DNA of 64,000 nucleotides from Luteibacter yeojuensis (GTDB lineage: Bacteria; Pseudomonadota; Gammaproteobacteria; Xanthomonadales; Rhodanobacteraceae), in assembly GCF_011742875.1 (NCBI RefSeq), contig NZ_JAAQTL010000002.1, positions 372,001-436,000 of the forward strand. Reading direction: 5' to 3'. The notes under the pieces are model-generated. The model saw only the letters and a program-made list of their open reading frames with translations. It had not been told where the DNA came from and did no database searches. The position numbers and the translations under genes are program-made. Shown one piece after another: positions 1-8,891 of the stretch; the stretch's first letter is position 1; the number at the start of each line of letters is the position of its first letter.

Positions 1-1324
1 CACCGGCGCGCGCGAAGGCGTCGGCGTGAACGAGCTGCTGGAACTGGTGGAGCGCATCCTGCCCTGCCCGCGCGAGACCAATCCACCGCCGTTCCGCGAT
101 GCCGACGGCACGCCTTTCGCCGTGGCCGCCGACGCGGACAAGCATGTGGTCGCCGACGTGTTCAAGATCGTCAACGATCCCTTCGTGGGCAAGCTCGGCA
201 TCTTCCGCGTCTGGCAGGGCACCGTGCGCAAGGATTCGCAACTGCTCGTCGACGACGGGCGCAAGCCGTTCAAGGTGGCGCACCTGTTCCGCCTGAAAGG
301 GCGCGAGCATGTGGAAGTGGACGAGGCGCTGCCGGGCGACATCGCCGCGGTGGCGAAGATCGACGACATCCACTTCGACGCCGTGCTGCACGATGCCGCT
401 GACGAGGGCCGCATCCATCTGGAACCATCGGCCTTTCCGGCCCCGATGTACGGCCTCGCGGTGGAACCCGCGCACAAGGGCCAGGAGCAGAAGCTCTCGC
501 AGGCGCTGTCCAAGCTGGCCGAGGAAGATCCCTGCTTCCGCGTGGAGCACCACAAGGAACTCAACGAGACGGTGGTGCGCGGACTGTCCGACCTGCACCT
601 GAAACTCATGCTCGAGCGGATGAAGTCGCGCTACGACGTGGACGTGATCACGCATCCGCCGCGCATCGCCTACCGCGAAACGATCGGCGCCGGCGCCGAA
701 GGACACCATCGGCACAAGAAGCAGACCGGTGGTGCGGGCCAGTTCGGCGAAGTGTTCCTGCGCGTGGAGCCGCTGGAACGCGGCGCGGGCTTCGTCTTCG
801 ACGACGAAACCAAGGGCGGCGTGATCCCGGGGCAGTTCATGCCCGCCATCGAGAAGGGGGTACGCCAGGCACTCGACACGGGGGCGATCGCCGGCTATCC
901 GATCCAGGACGTGCGCGTGGTCGTCTACGACGGCAAGCACCATGCCGTGGACTCGAAGGAGGTCGCCTTCATCAGCGCGGGACGCAAGGCCTTCCTCGAC
1001 GCGGTGTCGCGCGCGCGTCCGCTGGTGCTGGAACCGGTGGTGGACCTCGAGGTGTCGATCCCGAACCACTACGTGGGCGACGTTACCGGCGGCCTCGCCT
1101 CGAAGCGTGCGCAGATCATGGGCACCGATTCGCTACGTGGCGGCGAAACGCTCATCAAGGCGCGCGTGCCGCTGGCGGAGCTGATCGACTATCCCACGCA
1201 ACTCAAGGCGACGACCGGCGGGCTGGGACGGTACGCGATGGCGTTCAGCCATTACGACACGGTGCCGCCGGGGGTGCAGAAGAAGCTTTCCGAAGCGTGG
1301 AAGCCGAAGGCCGAGGAGGACTGA
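1..1324 (+). CDS. EF-G-like translational GTPase, C-terminal part (5' end outside window)
   Basis: The reading frame is open from base 2, so the gene begins upstream; 440 residues are present. The visible part starts at the end of the GTP-binding domain (VGVNELLELVERILPCP) and runs through domains II to V of the elongation factor G fold, including the domain IV segment around GGAGQFGEV and the domain V segment GDVTGGLASKRAQIMG. The start of the segment resembles the EF-G-like paralogue group more than canonical ribosomal-operon FusA. No rpsG, rpsL or tuf lies alongside, which supports a stand-alone paralogue. Its exact role (translocation or ribosome recycling) cannot be read from this fragment. 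A paired repeat element follows 7 nt after the stop. Confidence 0.9.
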   Translation, partial: TGAREGVGVNELLELVERILPCPRETNPPPFRDADGTPFAVAADADKHVVADVFKIVNDPFVGKLGIFRVWQGTVRKDSQLLVDDGRKPFKVAHLFRLKGREHVEVDEALPGDIAAVAKIDDIHFDAVLHDAADEGRIHLEPSAFPAPMYGLAVEPAHKGQEQKLSQALSKLAEEDPCFRVEHHKELNETVVRGLSDLHLKLMLERMKSRYDVDVITHPPRIAYRETIGAGAEGHHRHKKQTGGAGQFGEVFLRVEPLERGAGFVFDDETKGGVIPGQFMPAIEKGVRQALDTGAIAGYPIQDVRVVVYDGKHHAVDSKEVAFISAGRKAFLDAVSRARPLVLEPVVDLEVSIPNHYVGDVTGGLASKRAQIMGTDSLRGGETLIKARVPLAELIDYPTQLKATTGGLGRYAMAFSHYDTVPPGVQKKLSEAWKPKAEED

Positions 1325-1331
1325 CTGTCCT

Positions 1332-1407
1332 TGTAGGAGCCGCTATAGCGGCGAGGAAACCTTGCGGTATGCGCAAGATTGCCCTCGCCGCTATAGCGGC
1401 TCCTACA
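1332..1407. repeat. BIME-like paired inverted repeat, copy 1
   Basis: Left arm TGTAGGAGCCGCTATAGCGG and right arm CCGCTATAGCGGCTCCTACA face each other over about 36 nt. Each arm contains the perfect palindrome GCCGCTATAGCGGC. The element starts 7 nt after the EF-G-like stop. The same arms recur at least ten more times in the window. Confidence 0.9.
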
Positions 1408-1427
1408 GGTAAGACGCCGACGAGGGA

Positions 1428-1910
1428 TCAGCCAGCCGACTTGCGCTTCGGCTTCAGCATCGTCCCGATGCACTTCGGCGAGCCGCAGCGGCAGGCCCAG
1501 ATCTTCTTCAGGCGGGCCGTGTGCGGCATGTCGAGCGTGATGCCGTAGTCGTAGACGAGCTCCTCGCCCGGGGCGATGTCGCGGATCGCCTCGATCAGCA
1601 CGCGGTCGTGCTTCGACGGCTTGCCTTCCACCGCTTCCTCGATCAGCGCCTGGCAGTTCGGGTCGCAGCCGTGGTTGATCCAGCGGGCGACATTGCCATG
1701 GCTGTTGCCGTCGACGATGTAGCGATCGTTGAGCGTGAAGAGGAACGTGTGGCCCGTCTCGCCGCCGTCGCCGTATCGCGTGTCCGCCTGCTTGTGGGTG
1801 ATGCGGTCGCCCTTGTATTCGACGACTTCGTCGCCGGCCTTGATCGGTGCGGTGGCGAAAACGCCATTTCCATGGATGGGCGAACGTCTTGCGGCGATGC
1901 GTCGGGTCAT
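1428..1910 (-). CDS. SET domain protein-lysine N-methyltransferase
   Basis: A 160-residue protein that is nearly all SET domain. It has an N-terminal GNGVFA motif, the catalytic core RWINHGCDPNC (NHxCxPN pattern) around residues 75-86, the ELVYDYGI motif that supplies the active-site tyrosine near residue 118, and a cysteine post-SET tail (CRCGSPKC) that should bind zinc with the core cysteine. SET enzymes transfer methyl from S-adenosylmethionine to lysine side chains; the bacterial substrate is unknown here. The gene stands alone between a repeat element and a divergent lipoprotein gene. Confidence 0.9.
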   Translation of the reverse strand: MTRRIAARRSPIHGNGVFATAPIKAGDEVVEYKGDRITHKQADTRYGDGGETGHTFLFTLNDRYIVDGNSHGNVARWINHGCDPNCQALIEEAVEGKPSKHDRVLIEAIRDIAPGEELVYDYGITLDMPHTARLKKIWACRCGSPKCIGTMLKPKRKSAG

Positions 1911-2050
1911 TGGGAAGTCTGATGCAGGGGAATAATCCGCGATGATGCCTGCTGGATCGTCGCTTGGGAACCGCGTTTGAAACGGGCGGCTCGCGCACGG
2001 GGCGTCGCGGGCGCTACCATCGAACGACTGTTCGACCCTTGCAGGAAGCC

Positions 2051-2557
2051 ATGGAAATGACTTCGATCGTCCGCCACCCGCTCATCCGTGCCGTGCTGCT
2101 CGCCGGCCTCGCCCTTCTCGTCGCCTGCGGCCCCGCGAAGAAAAGCGTCTTCCCACCCACGGTGACCCTGCAGGAGGTGGCGGCGAAACCCGGCGGCCCC
2201 TGGCACGTGACCCTGCGGATCCGTAACAACAGTTACGGCGGCATGTCCTTCGAGACATTCCAGGGCACGCTGCGGGTGGGCGACCTGGGTGGCGTGCTGC
2301 TCGACGCCAAGGTCGACCAGGACATCCCCTCCTTCGCCGCCGACGTCGCCTCCATCGACCTGCTGCCGACGGCCGAGATGTCGAAGGCGCTCGCCGAACT
2401 TGCCGCCAAGGGCAGTTCGGGCGCCCTCGCGTACAGCATCGACGGCCGGATCACGGCCACGCCGGAGAAGGAAAAGGAATCCCACTCGTATCCCGTGCGC
2501 GGCAAGAGCTGGCTCTCGCCCGTGCCCGGCATTCCCGATACCTACCGCTCGCCCTGA
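2051..2557 (+). CDS. Putative lipoprotein with LEA14-like (water stress/hypersensitivity) fold
   Basis: 168 residues. The ATG at 2051 is chosen because AGGAAG sits just upstream and because it gives a clean signal peptide (LLAGLALLVAC) ending in a lipobox cysteine at about residue 26; an in-frame start at 1964 would bury it. The mature part (TVTLQEVAAKPGGPWHVTLR, then a long beta-rich region) resembles the late-embryogenesis-abundant type 2 fold found in many proteobacterial lipoproteins. It lies 16 nt upstream of the acyl-CoA dehydrogenase gene and may be co-transcribed with it. The fold assignment is from general resemblance only. Confidence 0.75.
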   Translation: MEMTSIVRHPLIRAVLLAGLALLVACGPAKKSVFPPTVTLQEVAAKPGGPWHVTLRIRNNSYGGMSFETFQGTLRVGDLGGVLLDAKVDQDIPSFAADVASIDLLPTAEMSKALAELAAKGSSGALAYSIDGRITATPEKEKESHSYPVRGKSWLSPVPGIPDTYRSP

Positions 2558-2573
2558 GCCCACAGGACTCTCC

Positions 2574-4349
2574 ATGACGCTCTATAAAGCTCCACTCGAC
2601 GACATGCGCTTCGCGCTCTACGACGTCCTCGGCGCCGAAGCCGTGCTCGGCCGGCTCCAAGGCGGCGAAGCGCATACGCGCGACCTCCTCGACGCCGTGC
2701 TGGACGAAGCCGCCCGCTTCAACGAACAGGTGCTGGCGCCATTGAACGCCTCCGGCGACGCCGAGGGCTGCCACTACGACAAGGCCACCGCCACGGTCGC
2801 CACGCCCGCCGGCTTCAAGGAAGCGTACCGCCAGTACGCGGAGGGCGGATGGGCCGGGCTCACGGCGCGCGAGACCTTCGGCGGCCAGGGCCTTCCCGCG
2901 GTGCTGGGCGCGCTGACGAAGGAAATGATCGACTCGGCCAACCTCGCCTGGGGCATCTATCCGCTGCTTTCCCATGGCGCCACCGACGCGTTGGAACACC
3001 ACGGCGACGACTGGCAGAAGGACGTCTTCCTGAGGCCGCTCGTGGAAGGACGCTGGACCGGCACGATGTGCCTGACCGAACCGCAGGCCGGCTCCGACCT
3101 CGGCCTCCTGAAGACGCGCGCCGAACCGAATCCCGATGGCAGCTACCGCGTCACCGGCACCAAGATCTTCATCAGCGCGGGCGAACACGATTTCGCCGAG
3201 AACATCGTGCATCTCGTGCTCGCGCGCCTTCCCGACGCGCCCGCCGGCAGCCGCGGCATCTCGATGCTGGTGGTACCCAAGTTCCGCGTGGGCAAGGACG
3301 GCACCATGGGCGAACGCAACCACGTCGCCGCCGGTGCCATCGAGCACAAGATGGGCATCAAGGGCTCGGCCACCTGCGTCATGAATTTCGACGAGGCGGA
3401 AGGCTGGTTGATCGGCCCGCCCCACAAAGGCCTGATGGCGATGTTCACCATGATGAACGCGGCGCGCCTCGCCGTGGGCATCCAGGGCCTCGCCGTGTCC
3501 GAGCGGGCGCTGCAGAACAGCCTCAACTACGCCCGCGAGCGCCTGCAGATGCGCGCGCTGTCGGGCCCGAGGCTACCGGATAAACCGGCCGACCCGCTCA
3601 CCGCGCACCCGGACGTGCGCCGCATGCTGCTGACCCAGCGCGCCTTCGTGGAAGGCGGCCGGGTGCTCGCGGCCTATGCCGCGTTGCAGGCCGACATCGA
3701 GGCCCGCGCCGGCGACGCGCAGGAACGCAAGACGGCCGGCGAGCTGCTCTCCTTCCTCATTCCCATCGCCAAGGGCCTGCTCACCGAGGCCGCGCAGGAG
3801 TGCACGAAGGAAGCCCTGCAGATCTTCGGCGGCCATGGCTACATCGCCGAGCACGGCATGGAGCAGTTCGTGCGCGACGCCCGCATCATCACGCTGTACG
3901 AGGGCACCACGCAGATCCAGGCCCTCGACCTGCTCGGCCGCAAGATCATGCAGCTGCAAGGCGCCGGGTTGAAACACTTCCTCGGCGAGATATCGGCCTT
4001 CTGCCAGGCCAACCAGGGCAACGATGCGGTGAAGGCCTTCGTCGGCCCCCTGGCCGTGGCGGCGAAGACCTGGGGCGACCTGACCCAGGCCGTCGCGCAG
4101 TCCGCGCAGGCCAACCCGGAGGAACTGGGCGCCGCCGCCGTGGATTACCTGTACTTTTCCGGCTATGTGACCCTCGCCTATTTCTGGGCCCGGAGCGTCC
4201 TCGCCGCCGAAGGCTCCCACCTCTCCACGGAGCGCCGCCAGGCCAAGCGGGATACCGCCGGTTTCTACTTCGCCCGCATCCTGCCGCGCATCCACGTGCA
4301 CAAGGCCGCGATCGAGGCGGGCGTGGCCACGCTGCCCGAATTGCTCTGA
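2574..4349 (+). CDS. Acyl-CoA dehydrogenase (long type with extra N- and C-terminal domains)
   Basis: 591 residues, FAD-dependent alpha,beta-dehydrogenation of an acyl-CoA. The start at 2574 gives the small N-terminal helical domain typical of this subfamily (MTLYKAPLDDMRFALYDVL). The flavin-binding middle domain carries CLTEPQAGSDLG near residues 165-176. The C-terminal helical domain has GGHGYIAEHGMEQFVRD and the catalytic-glutamate motif LYEGTTQIQ near residue 445. The final 130 residues form the acetyl-CoA-dehydrogenase-like C-terminal extension. The layout matches fatty-acid dehydrogenases and 3-methylmercaptopropionyl-CoA (DmdC-type) dehydrogenases; the substrate cannot be decided from sequence. 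Confidence 0.93.
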   Translation: MTLYKAPLDDMRFALYDVLGAEAVLGRLQGGEAHTRDLLDAVLDEAARFNEQVLAPLNASGDAEGCHYDKATATVATPAGFKEAYRQYAEGGWAGLTARETFGGQGLPAVLGALTKEMIDSANLAWGIYPLLSHGATDALEHHGDDWQKDVFLRPLVEGRWTGTMCLTEPQAGSDLGLLKTRAEPNPDGSYRVTGTKIFISAGEHDFAENIVHLVLARLPDAPAGSRGISMLVVPKFRVGKDGTMGERNHVAAGAIEHKMGIKGSATCVMNFDEAEGWLIGPPHKGLMAMFTMMNAARLAVGIQGLAVSERALQNSLNYARERLQMRALSGPRLPDKPADPLTAHPDVRRMLLTQRAFVEGGRVLAAYAALQADIEARAGDAQERKTAGELLSFLIPIAKGLLTEAAQECTKEALQIFGGHGYIAEHGMEQFVRDARIITLYEGTTQIQALDLLGRKIMQLQGAGLKHFLGEISAFCQANQGNDAVKAFVGPLAVAAKTWGDLTQAVAQSAQANPEELGAAAVDYLYFSGYVTLAYFWARSVLAAEGSHLSTERRQAKRDTAGFYFARILPRIHVHKAAIEAGVATLPELL

Positions 4350-4369
4350 TCCGGCTCCGTGCGACTTTC

Positions 4370-4452
4370 TGTAGGAGCCGCCATGGCGGCGGGGGGCTTA
4401 CCTTGCCGCTTCGTCGCTCCGTTGGCTTCTCGCCGCTATAGCGGCTCCTACA
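4370..4452. repeat. BIME-like paired inverted repeat, copy 2
   Basis: Left arm has GCCGCCATGGCGGC and right arm GCCGCTATAGCGGC, each palindromic. The centre contains the subfamily block TTGCCGCTTCGTCGCTCCGT. It starts 20 nt after the acyl-CoA dehydrogenase stop. Confidence 0.88.
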
Positions 4453-4551
4453 AGGAAAGCCCTACCTTTCGGGAGGGGCTTTCCCCGGCCCGCGTGAAGG
4501 TGTAGAAAAAAGGTTCTGCCCGGACCTTCCACCGAGACGGTGCCCGATACG

Positions 4552-5028
4552 ATGAGTGACTCCCCGTTCCTGATCCGACTCGCCGAGAGCGACGACGACG
4601 AATTCATCCTCGGCCTGCTCCACCGTTTCGTCGACTTTCCGCTTCCGAACGGGCGCACGCGCACCGACTGCCTGAAGGGCATCGAGGCCGACCTCGTGAA
4701 GCACCTCGACGAGCAGCCCTCGAACAGCTACATCTTCGTGGCGGAGAACGAGGACGGCGATCCCGTGGGCTTCGTGCACCTGCAGAAGACGAAAGACTTC
4801 TTCACCCATCGCGACAACTGCCACATCTCGGACATCGCGGTGGCGGAGGAATACGAAGGCGCCGGCGCCGGCAAGTTCCTTCTCGACCACGCGTACACAT
4901 GGGCCAAGGAACACCGCTGCCAGTTCGTCACGCTGGCGGTGTTCCCCGGCAACGAACGGGCGCGCGACATGTACGTGAAGCACGGTTTCGACACCGACCT
5001 CATGCGCCTGGCCAAACCGGTTCGGTAG
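4552..5028 (+). CDS. GNAT family N-acetyltransferase
   Basis: 158 residues with the GNAT fold: N-terminal LIRLAESDDDEFILGLL, central beta strands VGFVHLQKT and HISDIAVAEEYEGAGAGKFLL (the acetyl-CoA pyrophosphate-binding signal, here EYEGAGAG), then LAVFPGNERARDMYVKHGF. It should transfer an acetyl group from acetyl-CoA to an amine, but the substrate is unknown. The ATG at 4552 is preferred; a GTG at 4540 is an alternative four codons upstream. It stands alone between two repeat elements. Confidence 0.88.
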   Translation: MSDSPFLIRLAESDDDEFILGLLHRFVDFPLPNGRTRTDCLKGIEADLVKHLDEQPSNSYIFVAENEDGDPVGFVHLQKTKDFFTHRDNCHISDIAVAEEYEGAGAGKFLLDHAYTWAKEHRCQFVTLAVFPGNERARDMYVKHGFDTDLMRLAKPVR

Positions 5029-5036
5029 AACTTCCC

Positions 5037-5119
5037 TGTGGGAGCCGCTATAGCGGCGAGAAGCCGACGGAGCGGAAGCCGCCAGGCAAGGTTCCCTCGC
5101 CGCTATAGCGGCTCCTACA
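5037..5119. repeat. BIME-like paired inverted repeat, copy 3
   Basis: Arms GGAGCCGCTATAGCGGCGAG and CTCGCCGCTATAGCGGCTCC, with central block AAGCCGACGGAGCGGAAGCC. It starts 8 nt after the GNAT stop codon. Confidence 0.9.
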
Positions 5120-5130
5120 AGACGGCGCAA

Positions 5131-5154
5131 AAAAGCCGCCCAAGGGCGGCTTTT
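5131..5154 (-). terminator. Rho-independent terminator of the sapC-like gene
   Basis: An 11-bp stem (AAAAGCCGCCC / GGGCGGCTTTT) with a 2-nt loop. Read leftward it ends in a run of at least six T and lies about 20 nt past the sapC-like stop. Its symmetry suggests it may also stop rightward transcripts from the GNAT gene. Confidence 0.8.
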
Positions 5155-5175
5155 CTGTTACGAAGCCTGGGAAAC

Positions 5176-5934
5176 TCAGGACTTCTTCGCGGAGTCTTCC
5201 TGCTGCTCGCGCTTGTCCAGGCGCGCCGCCATGCGGTCGATGTTGGCCAGCGACACGAGGTGGGCGTAGATCCAGCCGAGGGCGCCTTCGCGCAGGAATT
5301 CCTGGGCGGTCTTCTCGTCGAGGGCGCGCAGCTTCTCTTCGTTGATGACGAAGAGGCCGTTGAGGTTGATGCCCTTGCCTTCCTTCTGCAGGGTGATGGT
5401 GCGCGGCTCGAGCAGGTCGTGCTCGCGCAGCTTGCCCATGAACCACTGCGTGCGTGCGACGTGGTCCTGGAATTCACCGAGGAAGTTCACGGCGTTGGTC
5501 AGCGCCGGCGCGTCGGTGCCGTCGTCGTTGAACAGGCGTTCGCCTTCTTCGTTGTTGAAGCCTTCATAGGCCTCGTCGAGGAAGACGGTGAAGTCGTCGC
5601 CTTCGGTGCCGGCCGGCTTCTCGGCCAGCACGAACGGATAGCGCCGGACGAAGGCCGGGATGTAGAGGCCCTGCTCCCAGAAACCGTTGTCGCCGACCAG
5701 CAGGTTCTCGCCCTGGCGGAGGCCGAGGAGGGCCATCGGGCCCGCTTCCTCGATCGTGTTGCCAGCGAAGAGGATCGGGAAGTCGCGCGCGGCCGGCGCG
5801 AATTCCACGCCGGTCAGCGGCACGGAGTGCGCGGTGGCGGCGAAACGGATGTTGTTCACGGCCTTGAGACGCAGGTCGCGATGGGCGGTGCGGTTCAGGG
5901 GAACCGGACGCTCGTAGAAAAGCACTTCTGCCAC
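5176..5934 (-). CDS. SapC family protein
   Basis: 252 residues matching the SapC-like family (PF07277), a group named after an S-layer locus gene but without a settled biochemical role. Family features visible are the N-terminal VLFYERPVPLN, the segment FVRRYPFVLAEKPAG near residue 100, and the C-terminal part ITLQKEGKGINLNGLFVINE followed by a helical end. A GTG start at 5934 is chosen because GAGGG lies 8 nt upstream; frames extending further lack a ribosome site. There is no signal peptide. It is monocistronic here, with a promoter-like extended -10 and its own terminator. No S-layer protein or type I exporter is nearby. Confidence 0.8.
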   Translation of the reverse strand: MAEVLFYERPVPLNRTAHRDLRLKAVNNIRFAATAHSVPLTGVEFAPAARDFPILFAGNTIEEAGPMALLGLRQGENLLVGDNGFWEQGLYIPAFVRRYPFVLAEKPAGTEGDDFTVFLDEAYEGFNNEEGERLFNDDGTDAPALTNAVNFLGEFQDHVARTQWFMGKLREHDLLEPRTITLQKEGKGINLNGLFVINEEKLRALDEKTAQEFLREGALGWIYAHLVSLANIDRMAARLDKREQQEDSAKKS

Positions 5935-6018
5935 TGTGTAACCCTCATGGACCCACCGGACCTGGGAAGCCACCCCGGCCCCCCTTCCAAACCCGCCGGG
6001 TTTCGAATGCGAACCCCC

Positions 6019-6027
6019 ACTATAGCA
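6019..6027 (-). promoter_or_regulatory. Extended -10 promoter upstream of the sapC-like gene
   Basis: Read leftward the motif is TGCTATAGT, a TGn extended -10 with TATAGT. No good -35 box is present at 17 nt, as is common for extended -10 promoters. It would give a leader of about 80 nt. Confidence 0.4.
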
Positions 6028-6202
6028 GTAGAAAATGACAGGGGAGCCCCCGCAAGAAGCGTACCGACCGAATGTTTTTCCTTCACGATTATCGGCTATG
6101 CTCGGGTGGAAGCCCCTCGCGGGGCGAGGGGTCGGATTTTCCGATCCGCACGGAGTTCGGCTTGCTGGAACGCTCTTTCGCTTATGTGAAGGACGAGACC
6201 CG

Positions 6203-6811
6203 ATGACGATGGAAGTGCTCCAAGACGACCTGCCGAGGGTGGCCGCGTTGCATGCGACGCGGGTGCTGTCCCTCGATGCGGCAGGCCGCATCCTGGACTG
6301 GATCAGTTGGCAGGACGCCGTCTGCCTCTATGTGCGCGGCGTGGTCGCCTGGACCCTGGGCGACCCCTGCGTGACCGTCCGCGGCGGCATCAGCCGGGCC
6401 AGCGGCCTGCGCAGCAGCCTCGAGCTGCACCCCATCGTGGCGAGCACCGGGCATTGCCGCGAGCATGCCATCGACCCGGCTCCGGCCCTCACCAATACCG
6501 CCCTGTTCGCCCGCGACCGGCACGTCTGCCTGTATTGCGGCCACCAGTACACCCGCCACGAGCTCACCCGCGACCACGTGGTGCCCCTCTCCCGGAAGGG
6601 CGCCGACGAATGGGAGAACGTGGTCAGCGCCTGCCTGGCCTGCAACCTGCGCAAGAGCAACCGCACCCCCCAGCAGGCCAACATGCCGCTCCTGGCCGTC
6701 CCCTACCGGCCCAGCTGGGTCGAGCACCTGATCCTCTCCAACCGCAACATCCTGGCCGACCAGATGGAATTCCTGGTCAGCCACCTGCCGCGGGACCGGC
6801 GGCCGGCCTAG
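6203..6811 (+). CDS. HNH endonuclease family protein
   Basis: 202 residues. The C-terminal half carries an HNH nuclease module with two zinc cysteine pairs: CLYC near residue 109, the catalytic DHVVPLSRKG near 127, ENVVSACLAC near 142 and NLRKSNRTP after it. The N-terminal half is an uncharacterised domain usual in this proteobacterial group of stand-alone HNH proteins. The start at 6203 has AAGGA about 10 nt upstream. No phage, toxin or restriction partner is adjacent, so a housekeeping nucleic-acid role is as likely as defence. Confidence 0.85.
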   Translation: MTMEVLQDDLPRVAALHATRVLSLDAAGRILDWISWQDAVCLYVRGVVAWTLGDPCVTVRGGISRASGLRSSLELHPIVASTGHCREHAIDPAPALTNTALFARDRHVCLYCGHQYTRHELTRDHVVPLSRKGADEWENVVSACLACNLRKSNRTPQQANMPLLAVPYRPSWVEHLILSNRNILADQMEFLVSHLPRDRRPA

Positions 6812-6850
6812 CGGCCGGGCCAGGCTACCCGCCACCGCGACCACGGTCGG

Positions 6851-6899
6851 TGCCGCTTCTCCGCCTTGTCGGCTTCTCGCCGCCATAGCGGCTCCCACA
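6851..6899. repeat. Single REP half-element, copy 4
   Basis: Only the right half of the paired element is present: TTCTCGCCGCCATAGCGGCT then CCCACA, preceded by a degenerate central block. No left arm is found upstream. Confidence 0.75.
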
Positions 6900-6991
6900 G
6901 CCCTGCACTGGTTGGCGTTTTTGGCGGCCCGCCCCTTGCCATTCATCGATTGTCCCTTGCCCTGCCTCCTTTGGAGGCGAACAATACGGGA

Positions 6992-8887
6992 ATGAACGAC
7001 CTCTCCCATTACCCCTATCTGGCGCAGATCGAATCGCCGGAGGATCTCCGGCGCTTTCCGACGGAAGAGCTGCCGGCCATCGCCGACGAACTGCGCCGTT
7101 ACCTGATCGAGGCCGTGGCCTCGTCCGGCGGTCATTTCGGCGCGGGCCTGGGCGTAGTGGAACTCACCGTCGCCCTCCACCACGTGTTCGAAACCCCGCA
7201 CGACCGCCTGGTCTGGGACGTCGGCCACCAGTGCTATCCGCACAAGATCCTCACCGGGCGGCGCGACAGGATCACGACGATCAAGAAGAAGGACGGCCTC
7301 GCCCCCTTCCCGCGTCGCGAGGAGAGCGAGTACGACACCTTCGGCGTCGGCCACTCGTCCACCTCGATTTCCGCCGCCCTCGGCATGGCCGTGGCACTGC
7401 AGCGCCGCGGCGACCCGCGCAAGGTGGTGGCGGTGATCGGCGATGGCGCGATGACGGCCGGCATGGCCTTCGAGGCGCTGAACCACGGCGGCGACATCGA
7501 GCCGAACATGCTGGTGATCCTCAACGACAACGGCATGTCGATCAGCGAAAACGTCGGCGCGATGACCAAGATGATGGCCCGCGCGATGTCCAGCCGCACG
7601 CTCAACGCCTGGCGCGAACGCGCGAAGAAGGCGATGCCGCGCGAATCCTTCTTCGGCCGTTTCTTCAAGCGCTGGGAGGAACACGCCAAGGGCATGTTCG
7701 TGCCGTCCACGTTGTTCGAGGAACTCGGTTTCCATTACACCGGTCCGATCGACGGCCACAACATGGCCCAGCTGGTGAACGCGCTGGAAACGGTGAAGGC
7801 GCTCCCCGGCCCACAGCTTCTCCATGTGATGACCACCAAGGGCAAGGGCTACGAACCGGCCGAAAAGGCGCAGATCGAATACCACGCCGTGGGTCCGTTC
7901 GACCCCGTGGCCGGCGTCGTCAAGAAGGGCGCTCCGGCCAAGCCCACCTACACCGACGTCTTCAGCGACTGGCTCTGCGACATGGCCGCCGTGGACGAGC
8001 GCCTGCTCGGCATCACGCCGGCCATGCGCGAGGGCTCGGGGCTGGTCCGTTTCTCGAAGGAATACCCGCGGCGCTACTTCGACGTGGCGATCGCCGAGCA
8101 ACACGCGGTGACGCTCGCGGCCGGCATGGCCGTCGAAGGCGCGAAGCCGGTGGTGGCGATCTACTCCACCTTCCTGCAGCGCGCCTACGACCAGGCCATC
8201 CATGACGTGGCCCTGCAAAACCTCGACGTCACCTTCGCCATCGATCGCGCGGGCGTGGTCGGTCCGGACGGTGCCACGCATTCGGGAAGCTTCGATCTCT
8301 CGTTCATGCGCTGCCTGCCGAACATGGTGATCATGGCGCCGGCCGACGAGAACGAATGCCGCACCATGCTCAGCACGGGCTTCCGCTACGACGGCCCCGC
8401 GGCCGTGCGCTATCCGCGCGGAACCGGCCCGGGCACGCCGCTGGCGGCCACGCTGGACACCTACGCCATCGGCAAGGCCGAGGTGCGCCGCCGCGGCCAC
8501 CATGGCCTGGCGATCCTCTCCTTCGGCACGATGCTGGCGCCTGCCGCGGTCATCGCCGCCGAGGTGGACGCCACGCTCGTGAACATGCGCTTCGTGAAGC
8601 CGCTCGACGAGGCGCTCATCCTCGAACTGGCGCGTTCGCACAAGGCGTTCGTCACCATCGAAGACAACGCCATCGCGGGCGGCGCCGGCGCGGGCGTGGC
8701 CGAGTGCCTCGCCGCGCATGGCGTCACGCTGCCCATCCAGCACCTCGGCCTGCCCGACGCGTACCTGGAACACGGCAGCCGCGAGGAAGTGCTCACGATG
8801 GCGGGGCTCGACCTGCCGCAGATCCGTCACGCGGTGCGTAATCGCTTCCCGCAGTTCTGCGCTTCGCCGGTGGCCAGCGCGGGCTAG
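6992..8887 (+). CDS. dxs: 1-deoxy-D-xylulose-5-phosphate synthase
   Basis: 631 residues, the usual length for Dxs. It condenses pyruvate and glyceraldehyde 3-phosphate, with thiamine diphosphate, as the first step of the MEP isoprenoid pathway. Visible signatures are [19 protein letters not shown], the thiamine/Mg site [18 protein letters not shown] followed by NDNGMSIS, the pyrimidine-domain segment [14 protein letters not shown], and the C-terminal [16 protein letters not shown]. The ATG at 6992 has GGAGG about 14 nt upstream. It converges on prmC with only 4 nt between the stops. Confidence 0.97.
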   Translation: MNDLSHYPYLAQIESPEDLRRFPTEELPAIADELRRYLIEAVASSGGHFGAGLGVVELTVALHHVFETPHDRLVWDVGHQCYPHKILTGRRDRITTIKKKDGLAPFPRREESEYDTFGVGHSSTSISAALGMAVALQRRGDPRKVVAVIGDGAMTAGMAFEALNHGGDIEPNMLVILNDNGMSISENVGAMTKMMARAMSSRTLNAWRERAKKAMPRESFFGRFFKRWEEHAKGMFVPSTLFEELGFHYTGPIDGHNMAQLVNALETVKALPGPQLLHVMTTKGKGYEPAEKAQIEYHAVGPFDPVAGVVKKGAPAKPTYTDVFSDWLCDMAAVDERLLGITPAMREGSGLVRFSKEYPRRYFDVAIAEQHAVTLAAGMAVEGAKPVVAIYSTFLQRAYDQAIHDVALQNLDVTFAIDRAGVVGPDGATHSGSFDLSFMRCLPNMVIMAPADENECRTMLSTGFRYDGPAAVRYPRGTGPGTPLAATLDTYAIGKAEVRRRGHHGLAILSFGTMLAPAAVIAAEVDATLVNMRFVKPLDEALILELARSHKAFVTIEDNAIAGGAGAGVAECLAAHGVTLPIQHLGLPDAYLEHGSREEVLTMAGLDLPQIRHAVRNRFPQFCASPVASAG

Positions 8888-8891
8888 TTCC

